Below, one piece after another: positions 45,740 through 55,693 of a stretch of DNA of 64,000 bases (position 1 is its first letter; each line of letters begins with the position of its first letter). The stretch lies in NCBI GenBank assembly GCA_037893225.1, contig JAZGUH010000529.1:310001-374000 (forward strand). The letters run 5' to 3'. Both the position numbers and the translations under genes were made by a program. The notes beneath the pieces were generated by a model, which saw only the letters and a list, made by a program, of their open reading frames with translations, was not told the DNA's origin and did not search any database. Source of the stretch: Hippasteria phrygiana. Taxonomy: Eukaryota; Echinodermata; Asteroidea; Valvatida; Goniasteridae.

Positions 45740-46092
45740 GATCTACGTCACACACTTATGTTAATGAGGGTCCCACTCAGGGGGCGGAGTAGCTTGGACA
45801 AACATTTTCAAAAATTGTTTTCTCATATTTAATCTGGGAAATAATTGTTTCTGGACACAAAATATCATTGTCAAGATAATACTTTATTGTTTTAAGCAGG
45901 AATAATGCACTAAAGATCCTATATCATGTTTCCTTTAAGGCATACGGTGATCCATTTATGCACCTAATCTGTGGACTAACAGACTTCCCGTTTATTTAAG
46001 GATTATTAATGAATTTGGAATTTTTAAATCCCAGCTTAAACATTTCTTTTTAAACGGTATTACTCTTAATTAGTTAATTAATTGATTAATCA
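45740..46092. other. No gene recognised
   Basis: Upstream side of the minus-strand THAP exon. No supported exon or repeat. Confidence 0.4.
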
Positions 46093-47083
46093 CAGTGTTC
46101 TCCACGAGGGGTTTTAGCAGGGCGGGCCGCCCTGCCAAAATTGTATGCCGCCCCGCTAAAGTTTTACCGCCCCGCTAAAATTTTCACCGCCCTGCTATTT
46201 TTTTTCCATCGGATTTTTCCCCATTCTCCACCGCCTTCACAGTTTATCTAAGTACGAAGAAGTTTACCACACTCTGTGGAACGAACATGAAGAGTTTGCC
46301 AGCATTAACATTCAGCAGTATTGCAGTAGCGTTTATAGTAATCGAACAGATCTGGACGCAACGTACGCAACATATTATGCATTCACATCATAAAACTATA
46401 CAATATTATTCTGGACTGGTTCCAATCTCCCTGGTAATATCATTTTCACTTTGTCGCGTCGAGAACCAGTTTACCTAAATTACAATGTTCCGTAACACTT
46501 AAGGGCGTCTTTTTCTCTCGGAAAATACCTTGTCCACGCGCGCTGTGCCCAGCGACGACGATCCGACTGGGTTGAGTAGACTAAAAAGGGATTTCTAATC
46601 AAGGGACTCGGACGTCACAACCCTCACACTATCAAGTATTCAGTTACCGATATCAAATCAAATGTAAACTAATAAATAAACATAAAAGATACATCATATT
46701 AAGTAATAACTCAATTCTGTCGGTCTTTTTACAGTCAAACTGATCATTTGTTTATTCAGGCCCGTAACCCCCGAACCTCCCGCTTGGTGACGAGTTCCAC
46801 TCATTAAAAAAAATTTCCCCCGAAAAAAATCAACTTTTGATGACCAAATCCCCTCCCCCTAAAAATCTTGCCTTCATTTCAAGTTGTAAACATGAGCAAG
46901 TTTGATTCAAAGAGTCAGAAGAAAGTGGCCAGGAAATGCCTCAGATTGCACCACAGAGCATCTAGAATCAAAAATTTCCCGGGCCTCTTAAGCGGGCACC
47001 GGACCCACGCCGTAAGGGCTTCGCGCTCCGCGCTCACATTGTGTCTGCCGCCCTGCTAAAATTTAAGGCCTTGGAGAACACTG
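46093..47083 (-). mobile_element. hAT-like element, CAGTGTTCTCCA ends
   Basis: Left CAGTGTTCTCCACG and right TTGGAGAACACTG are inverted termini of a widespread hAT type. Both sub-ends carry TTTTAGCAGGGCGG. AATCA occurs just outside each end, suggesting a degraded duplication. It is 991 bp with only short open frames, so non-autonomous. Confidence 0.75.
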
Positions 47084-47089
47084 AATCAG

Positions 47090-47950
47090 TTATTGTTAAT
47101 GTAGTTGTGATTTTTTGTAAAGCGTTTTGAGATTTTAATGTGAAACGCTATATTAAGAATATATTATTATTTTTGTTGTTATTATTGTCATAAACAAAAA
47201 AGACCGTTAAGCGAGTAAGCACACGAACAAAGAAAACAAAATAGGTTGCATTGTAAAAGTAGGGATTTGTCCAGTTGTTTGTACATTTTTTAATCCTCAT
47301 TTTGCGAAATTTACTGCCTGTTTACGAAAATGAAAATCACATTTTAGTCTCATTTTAGCTAGATTCACGCAAGCTGCCACTGGTGGCACACTTCGCGATA
47401 TGCTAATTTTGTGCAGGAAACTGTAATGGCTTTACCGACATCCGGGAACTCGCGAAATATTCCCCCAAAATGCTCTTATGTGGATTGATGGTGTTTTCTT
47501 TAATTTTTCAGCGGTTTCAAGGCAGAGGAGGCCATCTATGATTCATTCATAAATATTGCTTCGTACTTCAACAAAATTGCGATCTTTTAACTTTCTTTGG
47601 CATAAATTATCTCGCTGCATATGAGCCAAGTTTTCGCCACTTTCAAGTTTTTTTTGGGGGGGGGTTTAAAATTGAGGTACGTTGTTTTGGGTGGTCTCGC
47701 GTAGCTTGAAACTGCGAAATAAATCAACTCCACTTGTGTCCTTGTTGCAAATTCGGGCCCAAAAAAATGCCCGGTTTTGCCGAAAATCAAAAGAACGATC
47801 CCGGCATCGGTCGTTGGTGGCCCGCTTGTGGAGGATATAATTTCACAGAAACCCCTAAACTTGGATTCGTCTATTTCTCACTCCCCTCACCAGCCAATCA
47901 GTTGGCAAGGAATAAATGAATAAATCTAAATTATTCAAGACCATCGGACG
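47090..47950. other. No gene recognised; G-run
   Basis: A G-run near 47656-47665. The open frames here show no recognisable domain. Confidence 0.4.
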
Positions 47951-47956
47951 CCACTG

Positions 47957-48052
47957 GAAAACATAAGAGGGCGCTAGAACATTTACTGAAAACAGAAGAG
48001 GGCGCTAGAACATTTACTGAAAACAGAAGAGGGCGCTTTAACATTTACTACG
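47957..48052 (+). repeat. Three-unit tandem repeat
   Basis: GAAAACA-AAGAGGGCGCT-(G/T)AACATTTACT occurs three times with a period of about 31 bp. Confidence 0.85.
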
Positions 48053-48100
48053 TTCCCATTTATTAAATACATGTTTTAAATACCTCCTCAGTGAGTATTC

Positions 48101-48165
48101 TTCGATAGCCTTGTGGATAAGATTGTAAATCTTGAAGCAGAAGGTTCCCGGTTCGAATCACAGGT
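48101..48165 (+). tRNA. Degenerate tRNA-like sequence (pseudo-tRNA or SINE head)
   Basis: TAGCCTTGTGGATAAGA resembles box A and the D-arm; GGTTCGAATCA at 48150-48160 resembles box B. The T-stem and acceptor stem do not pair well, so a functional tRNA is unlikely. Confidence 0.35.
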
Positions 48166-48599
48166 GTTTTAATGTCTTTCTTTTCTTTTTTTTCTTTATT
48201 GCCTATTGAAATATTAAGTGGAAACTCTGACCGCAAAGATTTTGCCGTGAACCGGTCTCGTCTTTTTTCTGCTGTTCAGCCATTAAATCTTCTGGGCATT
48301 TGCGTAGTCAGTCGTTTTGGCTAAGGCCAGGGTTATGTACAAATGTACGTCACAGGTCGGTAGTTGCGTGAAGGCAACCATGCTGTGATTGTGAAAACAG
48401 TGACCGCGTTTCACCGGCATTAACTGCATGCACTATGCATGATTGGTTGCCGGATGTCCGCACCAGCCTATAGAGCTTATCGCAAATACTGCCCGGTGGA
48501 GACGTCACAGTGGTCAAAAGGCATTGTGGGAGGGAACATAAATATTAATCTGATTTGTTTTTCCATTACATACAATGTACATGTACATGTACCCTGGTT

Positions 48600-48774
48600 T
48601 TCATTTTGAAAATTCCCCACAGTACATCACGTTCAAAAACTTTCTTTTTCATTGTCAGAGAAATTACTAAGTAATATGGTAATTCGGTTACGGGTACACG
48701 ATTCCATAATCTGGAACCGGTTCTTGACATTAGCGGGCAGGTACTCGGGTACCCGGTTTGGATGCACAGCCCTA
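48600..48774 (-). mobile_element. Fragment of TAGGGGTGTGCAT hAT-like element
   Basis: The minus strand starts TAGGGCTGTGCATCC at 48774 and follows the order of 43042-43210 (CCGGGTACCCGAGTACCTG, GGTTCCAGATTATGGAATC). No second terminus. Confidence 0.7.
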
Positions 48775-48852
48775 AACATTTTATGATCCCCCCCATGGAA
48801 TAGATATGCCACTGCTGTGATAAACATACATACTGTACATTGTCTTTTGCAG

Positions 48853-48972
48853 CAGTCATCATGGGGGCTGTTGTGTCGTCAACCAATGGTGGTGACCATG
48901 GTGGAATCGTAGCAGACCTGACACATCCATTGAAAGCTGATTGGTTGAGTCTACATGCTACAGCTTGCAATG
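48853..48972 (+). CDS. Putative first coding exon of an unidentified gene
   Basis: Acceptor TTGTCTTTTGCAG precedes an exon with ATG at 48861 and ends at AATG|GTATGC. Coding from the ATG gives 37 residues beginning MGAVVSSTNGGDHGG and ends in phase 1. The exon at 52458 needs exactly one preceding base, so the two join in frame (G+TT = Val). The Met-Gly start could be N-myristoylated. Upstream sequence in the exon would be 5' UTR. No family recognised with confidence. Confidence 0.5.
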
Positions 48973-49024
48973 GTATGCATCTCATTACCACCAGTCTTAC
49001 ATGTACCTGCCCAGAATTGCCTCT

Positions 49025-49279
49025 TTAGGCCTTTTCACACTAGACAAAATCTCGGGGGTGGCCCCGGGGCGTCGCGGGGGTGAGAATGTGCAACGTTTCA
49101 CACTAGCCATTTTCACCCCGGGGCCACCCCCGAGATTGGTCTCGCCCCGGGGCGAACTCAACCCTGCTCCAGGCCAGGTGTGAGATTTTTTAACCCGGGG
49201 CGAGACCTATCTCGGGGGTGGCTCCGGGGCTGGGTTAAGTTTGCCCCGGGATTCGGCGCTCTAGTGTGAAAAGGCCTAA
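49025..49279. mobile_element. MITE with TTAGGCCTTTTCACACTAGA ends
   Basis: The 20-bp left end TTAGGCCTTTTCACACTAGA is matched by its reverse complement at the right, with one base difference. Internally CTCGGGGGTGGC-CCGGGG occurs three times in alternating orientation, making a strongly folding GC-rich interior. It lies in the intron after the 48853-48972 exon. No clear target duplication. Confidence 0.8.
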
Positions 49280-49576
49280 TGACTTCATGACTTCAAAATT
49301 TACCAGATGGTTTTGGAATATGCAAGGTGTAACTTGTGACAAATGTGATGAACAATATACTGTGTTTGTATCTGACTTAGATGTAGTTTGGCAAAACTTA
49401 CATACACTCTTGTCAATTTTAACAAATAAAGTCCCTGCCATGCTGACATTACGTACACTTCTCAAATTGTGTCAGTCGCTGGATACTACATTTTCTGCAT
49501 GGAAAAGTTACATTGTCAGTTTTATATCAGTAAAAAGTCGTGTGGATGGTCTTTGATATTCGTATTTTTACATGTA

Positions 49577-50062
49577 GGTGCGTTTGATTAGCTTACACGT
49601 GTAAGTGAAACTTACATGAGACTGTTTGATTAGTCATCACGTGATCTGCCCAGGTGTCAACCACCACTACGCCAGCTAGCGAGCGGGTCTCTAGTGGCTG
49701 CCCGGGTGTCACCGGCTATCTAAAAACGTAAACAGGGCGGGGAACTCGAATTCGAATGTACAGATTGTGACACAAATTGGAAAGCAAAGTGTATTTTCCT
49801 GACAATGACGACAGTTGCCGACTAGACTGTGCGAATTGTGAATTTTTATAATTATGTCGGCCATGATGGTCACGGTTTTGTCGGCAGAGCAGACAACAGT
49901 GAGCATGTACATTGTACACTTTTTTAAGTTACCATCCCAAACGACCTTTGACCTTAATGTTCCCAGAATACCTAGGCGAATACACTGCAGCGTTCGATTT
50001 AGCCACATTTCGTGGCTTACATATAACCCCGTGTTTTAAATGTAAGCTAATCGAACACAACA
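49577..50062. mobile_element. TIR element with GATTAGCTTACA ends
   Basis: GTGCGTTTGATTAGCTTACA at the left and TGTAAGCTAATCGAACACAA at the right are inverted repeats with about three mismatches. Non-coding interior. Confidence 0.5.
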
Positions 50063-50111
50063 ATTGTAAATGTACAATATGAGATCCCGTGACTTCCGTG
50101 TGACCTCGTAG

Positions 50112-50272
50112 CAGGGTTGGTTGATTTCAAACACATTGATTTAAATCACTGATTTAAAACACGATTTAAATCAAATGATTTCTTTTTTAATCACTGATTT
50201 CAATCAGTTCTATTTTAGCAAAATAAATCCGGGTTGGCGGATTTAAATCGCGTTGATTTTTAGCCAATCCTG
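50112..50272. mobile_element. hAT-like MITE with exact 8-bp TSD
   Basis: Ends CAGGGTTGGTTGATTT and GCCAATCCTG are inverted. CCTCGTAG flanks both sides exactly (50104-50111, 50273-50280). The interior is made of GATTTAAATC-like palindromic words. 161 bp. Confidence 0.88.
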
Positions 50273-50779
50273 CCTCGTAGCAATTGAGGAGCATCTGTTC
50301 CATCTGGCAGTGGCAGCACAATGTGACTACTTTGCATTTTTGCTAGACCCACATGTGATGTCAGATTGTTCAAATCCAATAGCAGGGCTTGCTGTTTTAC
50401 AGAGGAAACGATGGTAAAGTCATAATGTGGATAAAGACTTTTTAAGAGCTGAAATCCTTTCAAATGCAGGACCGCCAAAGAATGATACGGCGGAATATTA
50501 ACCTTCACTCGCAGGAACTTTGCACAAAATAAAGTCTCATTGCAAAGTAGATTTATCAAAAATTCATGCACATATGGGTCATTCCATGAAGTTGAGACAC
50601 AATGTGTGACATATTGGTAATTTTTTTAAATTGGTGTAAAATAAATTGGTTACACCACATGTGATTCTATACAATTATTTCATCATAGGTTAGATTCATT
50701 GTGACATAATATTTAGTTTAGGGTCCTCTCTCTTGAGTTTCACATGAGCTTCCATAGACTTACTATGGATAAATCAACG

Positions 50780-51560
50780 ATGTAACAAGGGACACGGTGT
50801 TCCGGTTACATCTTAGTTTATGTTGCTTATAATTCATAAATAATCATGTTAAAGCATCCAAATATGTATGTGGTAGTTAGAAAATGTTATCCTTTTACAT
50901 ACCCATCAAATACAGTTGGCTAAAACATTCAATGTAATAATTGATTTGGCAAGCCTGCAAGGATGTAACATGGGACACCACTCCATCAAGGGTGAAAAAC
51001 TAACACATGACACCAATTTAGGGGGTCTTTTTTTATGTTTTTAAAAAGAGGTTCTCCAAGTCTTTGTTATCATGTTGCACGGACATTTCACATACTGCTT
51101 ACAGATAAATTATGGAAGAAAGTTCCCAAAATGTAACGTGGGACACCACCGTTACATCCGAGTCCATTTTGCCCCAATTTTGAAAAGGCAGTCCAATATA
51201 TTGACTCTACAAGTTAATTTTATTAAAACGGTAATCACACAAAAGAAAAGAAATTTAATTCAGACTTCATTTGATGAAAAGTAAGAAAGCTAGACATGCA
51301 GGCAGGATGTAACAAAATTTAACAGAGTGGGACACCATCTGTTACATCCTTAACCACAGATTTGTTAGCCATATAACAGAAAAGATGTAAGAGATACTGA
51401 AAATATGATTTGTTGTTGTTATGTGCAGTTTTTTCTAACTTCTCATGTAAAAGAAAAAAAATAGTTAATTTTTTTAACCTCTGAACCCTATTTGTACTTT
51501 GTAAGTTTTTATGTCACAAAATTACCCCATAATTTAGCCCGGGACACCATCACACTTAGT
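50780..51560. repeat. Degenerate repeats with GGGACACC and TGTTACATCC
   Basis: GGGACACC occurs near 50788, 50967, 51142, 51329 and 51541, usually after GATGTAAC and often before GTTACATCC. It is the same motif family as 36557-38410. No supported exon. Confidence 0.5.
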
Positions 51561-52457
51561 GACAAAACATAAATATATCACATATAATGCCCTCATGTTT
51601 TGTATCATTCAAAAGCCTTCCCTTTACTCTTCAAGCTCATACCATAATCACCATTAAAGTCAGTTTAGTTTAAACAAGAATAACAATTACATAATCAAAG
51701 AATGCCAAAATGTGTGTGTGTCTCAATTTCATGGAAATATGTACAATAGAGAAGAAAGAACAGGGGCATCCCAATTGTTTCTGTGCGCCAACTGTTGATC
51801 GAATTTACTGCCCGTCCGGCTAAGGAACCAAATTCAGTTGTTGGTTGAACTGGGCACTATGATCCTACATTTTGTATATGTACAAGCTTACAAAATGTAA
51901 CTGCATTAAACCCTTGCATATTATAAGTGGCTTTGTAGTGTTTGCAACCAGTTTCCAGTTGAACATGAAGTAAATCACTAAAGTCCATTTTTTTTCCAGA
52001 AAAAGGCCCATCATTTCTGGAATGGCTGTTTTTAGTTTTGAGGCAGGGAGTTTCAATCAAAACAGCATTTCTAACCCCTCCCCCAACAAGGTCGGCAAAG
52101 GGGGAAAAAATTGAAACGGCACACTCATTCAAAACACCGTGTTCTGATTTTTACCATTGGTCTTGTAAAATACTTTCCGGTCTAGTAAAATTGTTGTGCT
52201 ACTAGCCCAGCTACATGTATCTAGTAGATTTCTAATTGAAATTCGACCCCTGCACATGTACTATCGTACAAAATTAAACCAGTGGATTTCTTTTACACTA
52301 TACATGTGTACATACATGTGTAAGAGTCTATCTGTGTATAAAGCAGCTTTTTATCAATTTTCAGTGAAATTTAGAGGTCCCATTTTTCCAAAACATACAG
52401 ATCAATTTGTGTACTAAATACTTTGTATAATTTTTGTAACCAAATTAATATTTGCAG

Positions 52458-52579
52458 TTTCCAATCAAGAGATAGCGATGTTGTGGAAGCAGTTTACAGA
52501 ACTAGGATGCGATGAAGATGGAGAACTTGGCGGCAAATCACTGATGGCAGCTTGTAAGGCCAACACGATGATGTCAAAG
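52458..52579 (+). CDS. Putative second coding exon of the unidentified gene
   Basis: Acceptor TTTGCAG and donor AAAG|GTACAAAG. 122 bases: two bases completing a codon, then 40 codons including MLWKQFTELGCDEDGELGG and KSLMAACKANTMMSK. The GCDEDGEL stretch has the look of a degenerate EF-hand loop (D-x-D-G), but the glutamate at loop position 12 is missing. Ends in phase 0, matching the start of the 55189 exon. Confidence 0.6.
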
Positions 52580-52772
52580 GTACAAAGCTTTTGGTATCAT
52601 TCGGTACTTTGTGCTGCAGTCCTGGGCCTGGAATGTCCTTGGTCTACACAAGCGCCGAGTCAAAATGAATAATTGAATTCAAATATTCAACCTTCCATTC
52701 GATCAAATATTTGAATATTCGGTTGTCCGAAGGCCGGTTTTTTGGTAAACAAAGTATGCAGTCTAATTAATG

Positions 52773-52995
52773 AGAGAGACTGGGATTGCGGGTAACACAA
52801 TGTGAAATAAATCTCTTCTAGGACGTACGGACAGAGCACACTGTCCGAAACGTCGAGTTACACACTCATCCCAGTTCTTTTCAGAACCACACTTCTTCCT
52901 AGAAGAGATTTATTTCACATGGTGTTACCCGTAATCCCAGTCTCTCTCATCGCACCCACCATGCAAAGCTACAAACTGTATCTACATGTACATGT
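52773..52995. mobile_element. Palindromic foldback element, copy 2, with 13-bp TSD
   Basis: Inverted arms share GCGGGTAACAC, ATGTGAAATAAATCTCTTCT and outer GAGAGAGACTGGGATT. AGTCTAATTAATG flanks the element exactly (52760-52772, 52996-53008). Between the inner arms lies GGACAG...CTGTCC followed by GAAACGTC. It sits in the intron between the 52458 and 55189 exons. Confidence 0.82.
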
Positions 52996-53218
52996 AGTCT
53001 AATTAATGTTCCGAAAACTGCTCATTATCATCATTATAACAGATTCCCACTTTTATGACAATCGCTAGCACCAAGGAATGCTTCAGTAAAGGTTTAGCAC
53101 TCGTGCAAAAATGCAGAAATTTTTTTTTTTCCTGGTGAGAAAATTTTATTTCCCTACAAAAAGTAGGAACAAAAAAGTAGGACATTCATCATTACGTGTT
53201 TGTAACACAGATAGGTAT

Positions 53219-54534
53219 CAGGGCTTGAAATGAACGACGGCCACGACGGCCAGTGCCGTCGTTGCCTTCTTACTGGCCGAGGTGCCCCACAAAAAATCTC
53301 CGTCTTCACGGCCAGTTTTGCCTTGCCCCATATTTACCTTGGCCGTCGTGCCCTTTTTGCAAAAACACAGCCACTACAATCCTTCATATCATTTGTTTTT
53401 TCGATGTCATGCCAGCCCTTCATCATAAAATCTCGCTGCACAACACGTTGGCGATCGTACAGAATCACGCACACAAACTATTAATTTGGTCCAGTTTCAG
53501 AGTGTGCCGATACTTCAAGCATCAACATCCCCACCGCAAGATTAAATGTGTGTATTCGTACGTACATGTACACACAAAGCAGCAGGAGTATGTACATGTA
53601 CGGCAACATTTACATGCAGTCAACTGACTTTCTTTTTCTCAGTACTTGCACGTGTGCGCCTCACAATACACATCGATGTTCGTGTACGAGGAAACGCTCC
53701 CTGTAGGCGGCACTATGAAGCACGCCTTCGGCGCGCTACATACGTACAGTAACTTTATGAACTTTGGTCACAACACGCGGTGTTCCGATTGTCAAAAGTT
53801 TCGATGAATAATTAGGCCCAAAAAATCGATAGAGAAAGAAGATTTCTGCACGTTAATTCACAGAACTGGATCTATTTTGTCTGTGTATGCATTTTCCGTG
53901 TTCATGAATTTATTTCGAGGTTGTACCGCTCGTACACCGCAGCGTGTTTCCCCGACATTTCCTGCCGCAAAACGAGGTTCATCGCCTGCCACACAAAGTG
54001 CATCACGCACGCTTACCACCGTATGATAAACCATGGAGAAATTTATTTCACCATGGAGAAATTTATTTCTCCATGGATAAACGGACAGTGTTGGCCAGTT
54101 TCCCATCGTGGTTAGTGTTATGGTTAGCGTTGTGCATAGTGATGTGTACGACCTAAATTCTCCATGATTTTTAAGAATTATCGACCGTAAATATTTTTGA
54201 CATTAATTATAAATTAAGGCAAGTTTTGATCATTTTTTTGGGCAATTTTTTGTTATAGCTTTCGTAGCGTAAACGGAAATAGTTTAGGCTGAAATTTACA
54301 TATAATTGAATACCCATGTGATCGGAAGCAGTATGTTTTTGGCCTCATAGTCTTACTCTTAGTTAAATATACGTTTTGAACGGAAAAAAATCAACAATGC
54401 CGCGCCCTACGTGCCCTTTCTGCAGATATAATTTGGCCTTGGTGCCCTACTTACTGGCCTTGGTGCCCTCCATAATTTTGCTTTATTCAAGGCCAAAGTG
54501 GCCTTGCCCTAAAAATTACCAAATTCAAGGCCTG
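53219..54534. mobile_element. hAT-like element, CAGGGCTTGAA ends
   Basis: CAGGGCTTGAAAT at the left and TTCAAGGCCTG at the right are inverted. AGGTAT occurs directly outside both ends, a partial 8-bp duplication. Sub-ends carry repeated GGCC-rich words (GACGGCCACGACGGCC; GGCCTTGGTGCCC). An internal ATTTATTTC-CCATGGAGAA repeat lies near 54032-54076. 1,316 bp, no recognisable transposase. Confidence 0.7.
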
Positions 54535-54539
54535 AGGTA

Positions 54540-55188
54540 TCCTGCAATTATTTGGACAGGAACCAGTCACGAAGTCATGGATGCAATTTCGTTATTCAAA
54601 TTTGAAATAAAGAATATACCATAGGTATACTGCACAGCGTTGGATTTTGACAGGTTGAGGACACTTCCTAGTAAAAATGCCTAGGGGGTTAATTAGAGTT
54701 AATGAATTAAGCTATTTTCGATCGTGCGTGATCTGATTGGTCCTAAATTAGCACGTCGCGTTGAATTAGTCATGTTACATACATGTATGCACGTGAAAAA
54801 CATAGCATCATCGCGTTGTCACAAAGGTCAACTGTAAACAATTCCAGGTAGCTGATTGGATATTCTGAAATGCATAATTCAGATTCAGCTACGCAAACCA
54901 AGGCTGCGATTGGCCATTGGGAAGCATACTGGATAATTTACAGAGCATTTTCTTTCTTCACTGAAAACAATTGTAAAATGCACACTGTGAAGCTTGAGGT
55001 GTGATCCCATTTGATAGGTTCATGACCTAGCTTGATAGTTTCATGACCCCATGTAATAGTCTGTAACCCGGCGTGACAGTTCGTTTGCACATGGTTTTTC
55101 TCATTTGTGACATCACCACGTACACACTACATTGTACATTTACCCGTCTTTGTCATAGTCTTTCTATATTTGTTGATGACATCTACAG
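54540..55188. other. Intronic sequence, nothing recognised
   Basis: A few degenerate GATAG-TTCATGACC repeats near 55010-55070. No exon or element supported. Confidence 0.4.
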
Positions 55189-55294
55189 ATTGTTGAGATG
55201 ATGCCAAGAACCAAAGAAAATGCGTTAACATTCCAGACATACTGCAACATGTCACGCTGGCTGGCTGATGCTACTATTGAGATGAAAGTCAGAG
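55189..55294 (+). CDS. Putative third coding exon of the unidentified gene
   Basis: Acceptor GATGACATCTACAG and donor AGAG|GTAATG. Phase 0 in, phase 1 out; 35 codons reading IVEMMPRTKENALTFQTYC then NMSRWLADATIEMKVR. Together with the two preceding exons it gives about 113 residues of uninterrupted frame. The next exon must begin with two codon-completing bases and was not identified with confidence. Confidence 0.6.
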
Positions 55295-55311
55295 GTAATG
55301 TAAAAACAATA

Positions 55312-55522
55312 AGCCAGTTCGGTATCTCAAAGGTCAAAGGTTATTCAGGATAAAATTGCTGACGTAATGTCACGCCATGTTACGCGAACGACCATTCTGA
55401 TTGAATTTAACAAGTGCGCATTGTGTGACCACCTTTTGCATTCACACGCATGCATAGGCCACTCAGGTCATTCAGGATAAAATGTCATTGTGCACATGCG
55501 CATTTGAAATACCGAACTGGCT
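55312..55522. mobile_element. Mariner-like MITE with TA duplication
   Basis: Ends AGCCAGTTCGGTAT-TCAAA and the reverse complement are inverted over about 20 bp. TA flanks both (55310-55311, 55523-55524), as for Tc1/mariner. 211 bp, starting 18 bases after the preceding exon. Confidence 0.75.
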
Positions 55523-55693
55523 TAATGTGACAGGATTTTAAAAATGTTATTATCTGGCAGTTCCTTCATATTTAAAATGATTTTTGGATGGTGCAGTTTC
55601 TGATTTTGTTAGTTTTGCACCATGTTAGCTGTTGCTCCTTTAAGTTATGAATAATTCATTAGCTAGACCACAGTACTCACTTCTGGGACACTA

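Noticed and set aside
49266..49556. 96-residue plus-strand frame containing CDKCDEQYTVFVSDLDVVW
   Set aside because: Starts inside a MITE terminus and has no supported acceptor; protein-like but unproven.
53230..53752. Frames of 84-124 residues in the hAT-like element
   Set aside because: No transposase motifs; composition follows GGCC-rich subterminal repeats.
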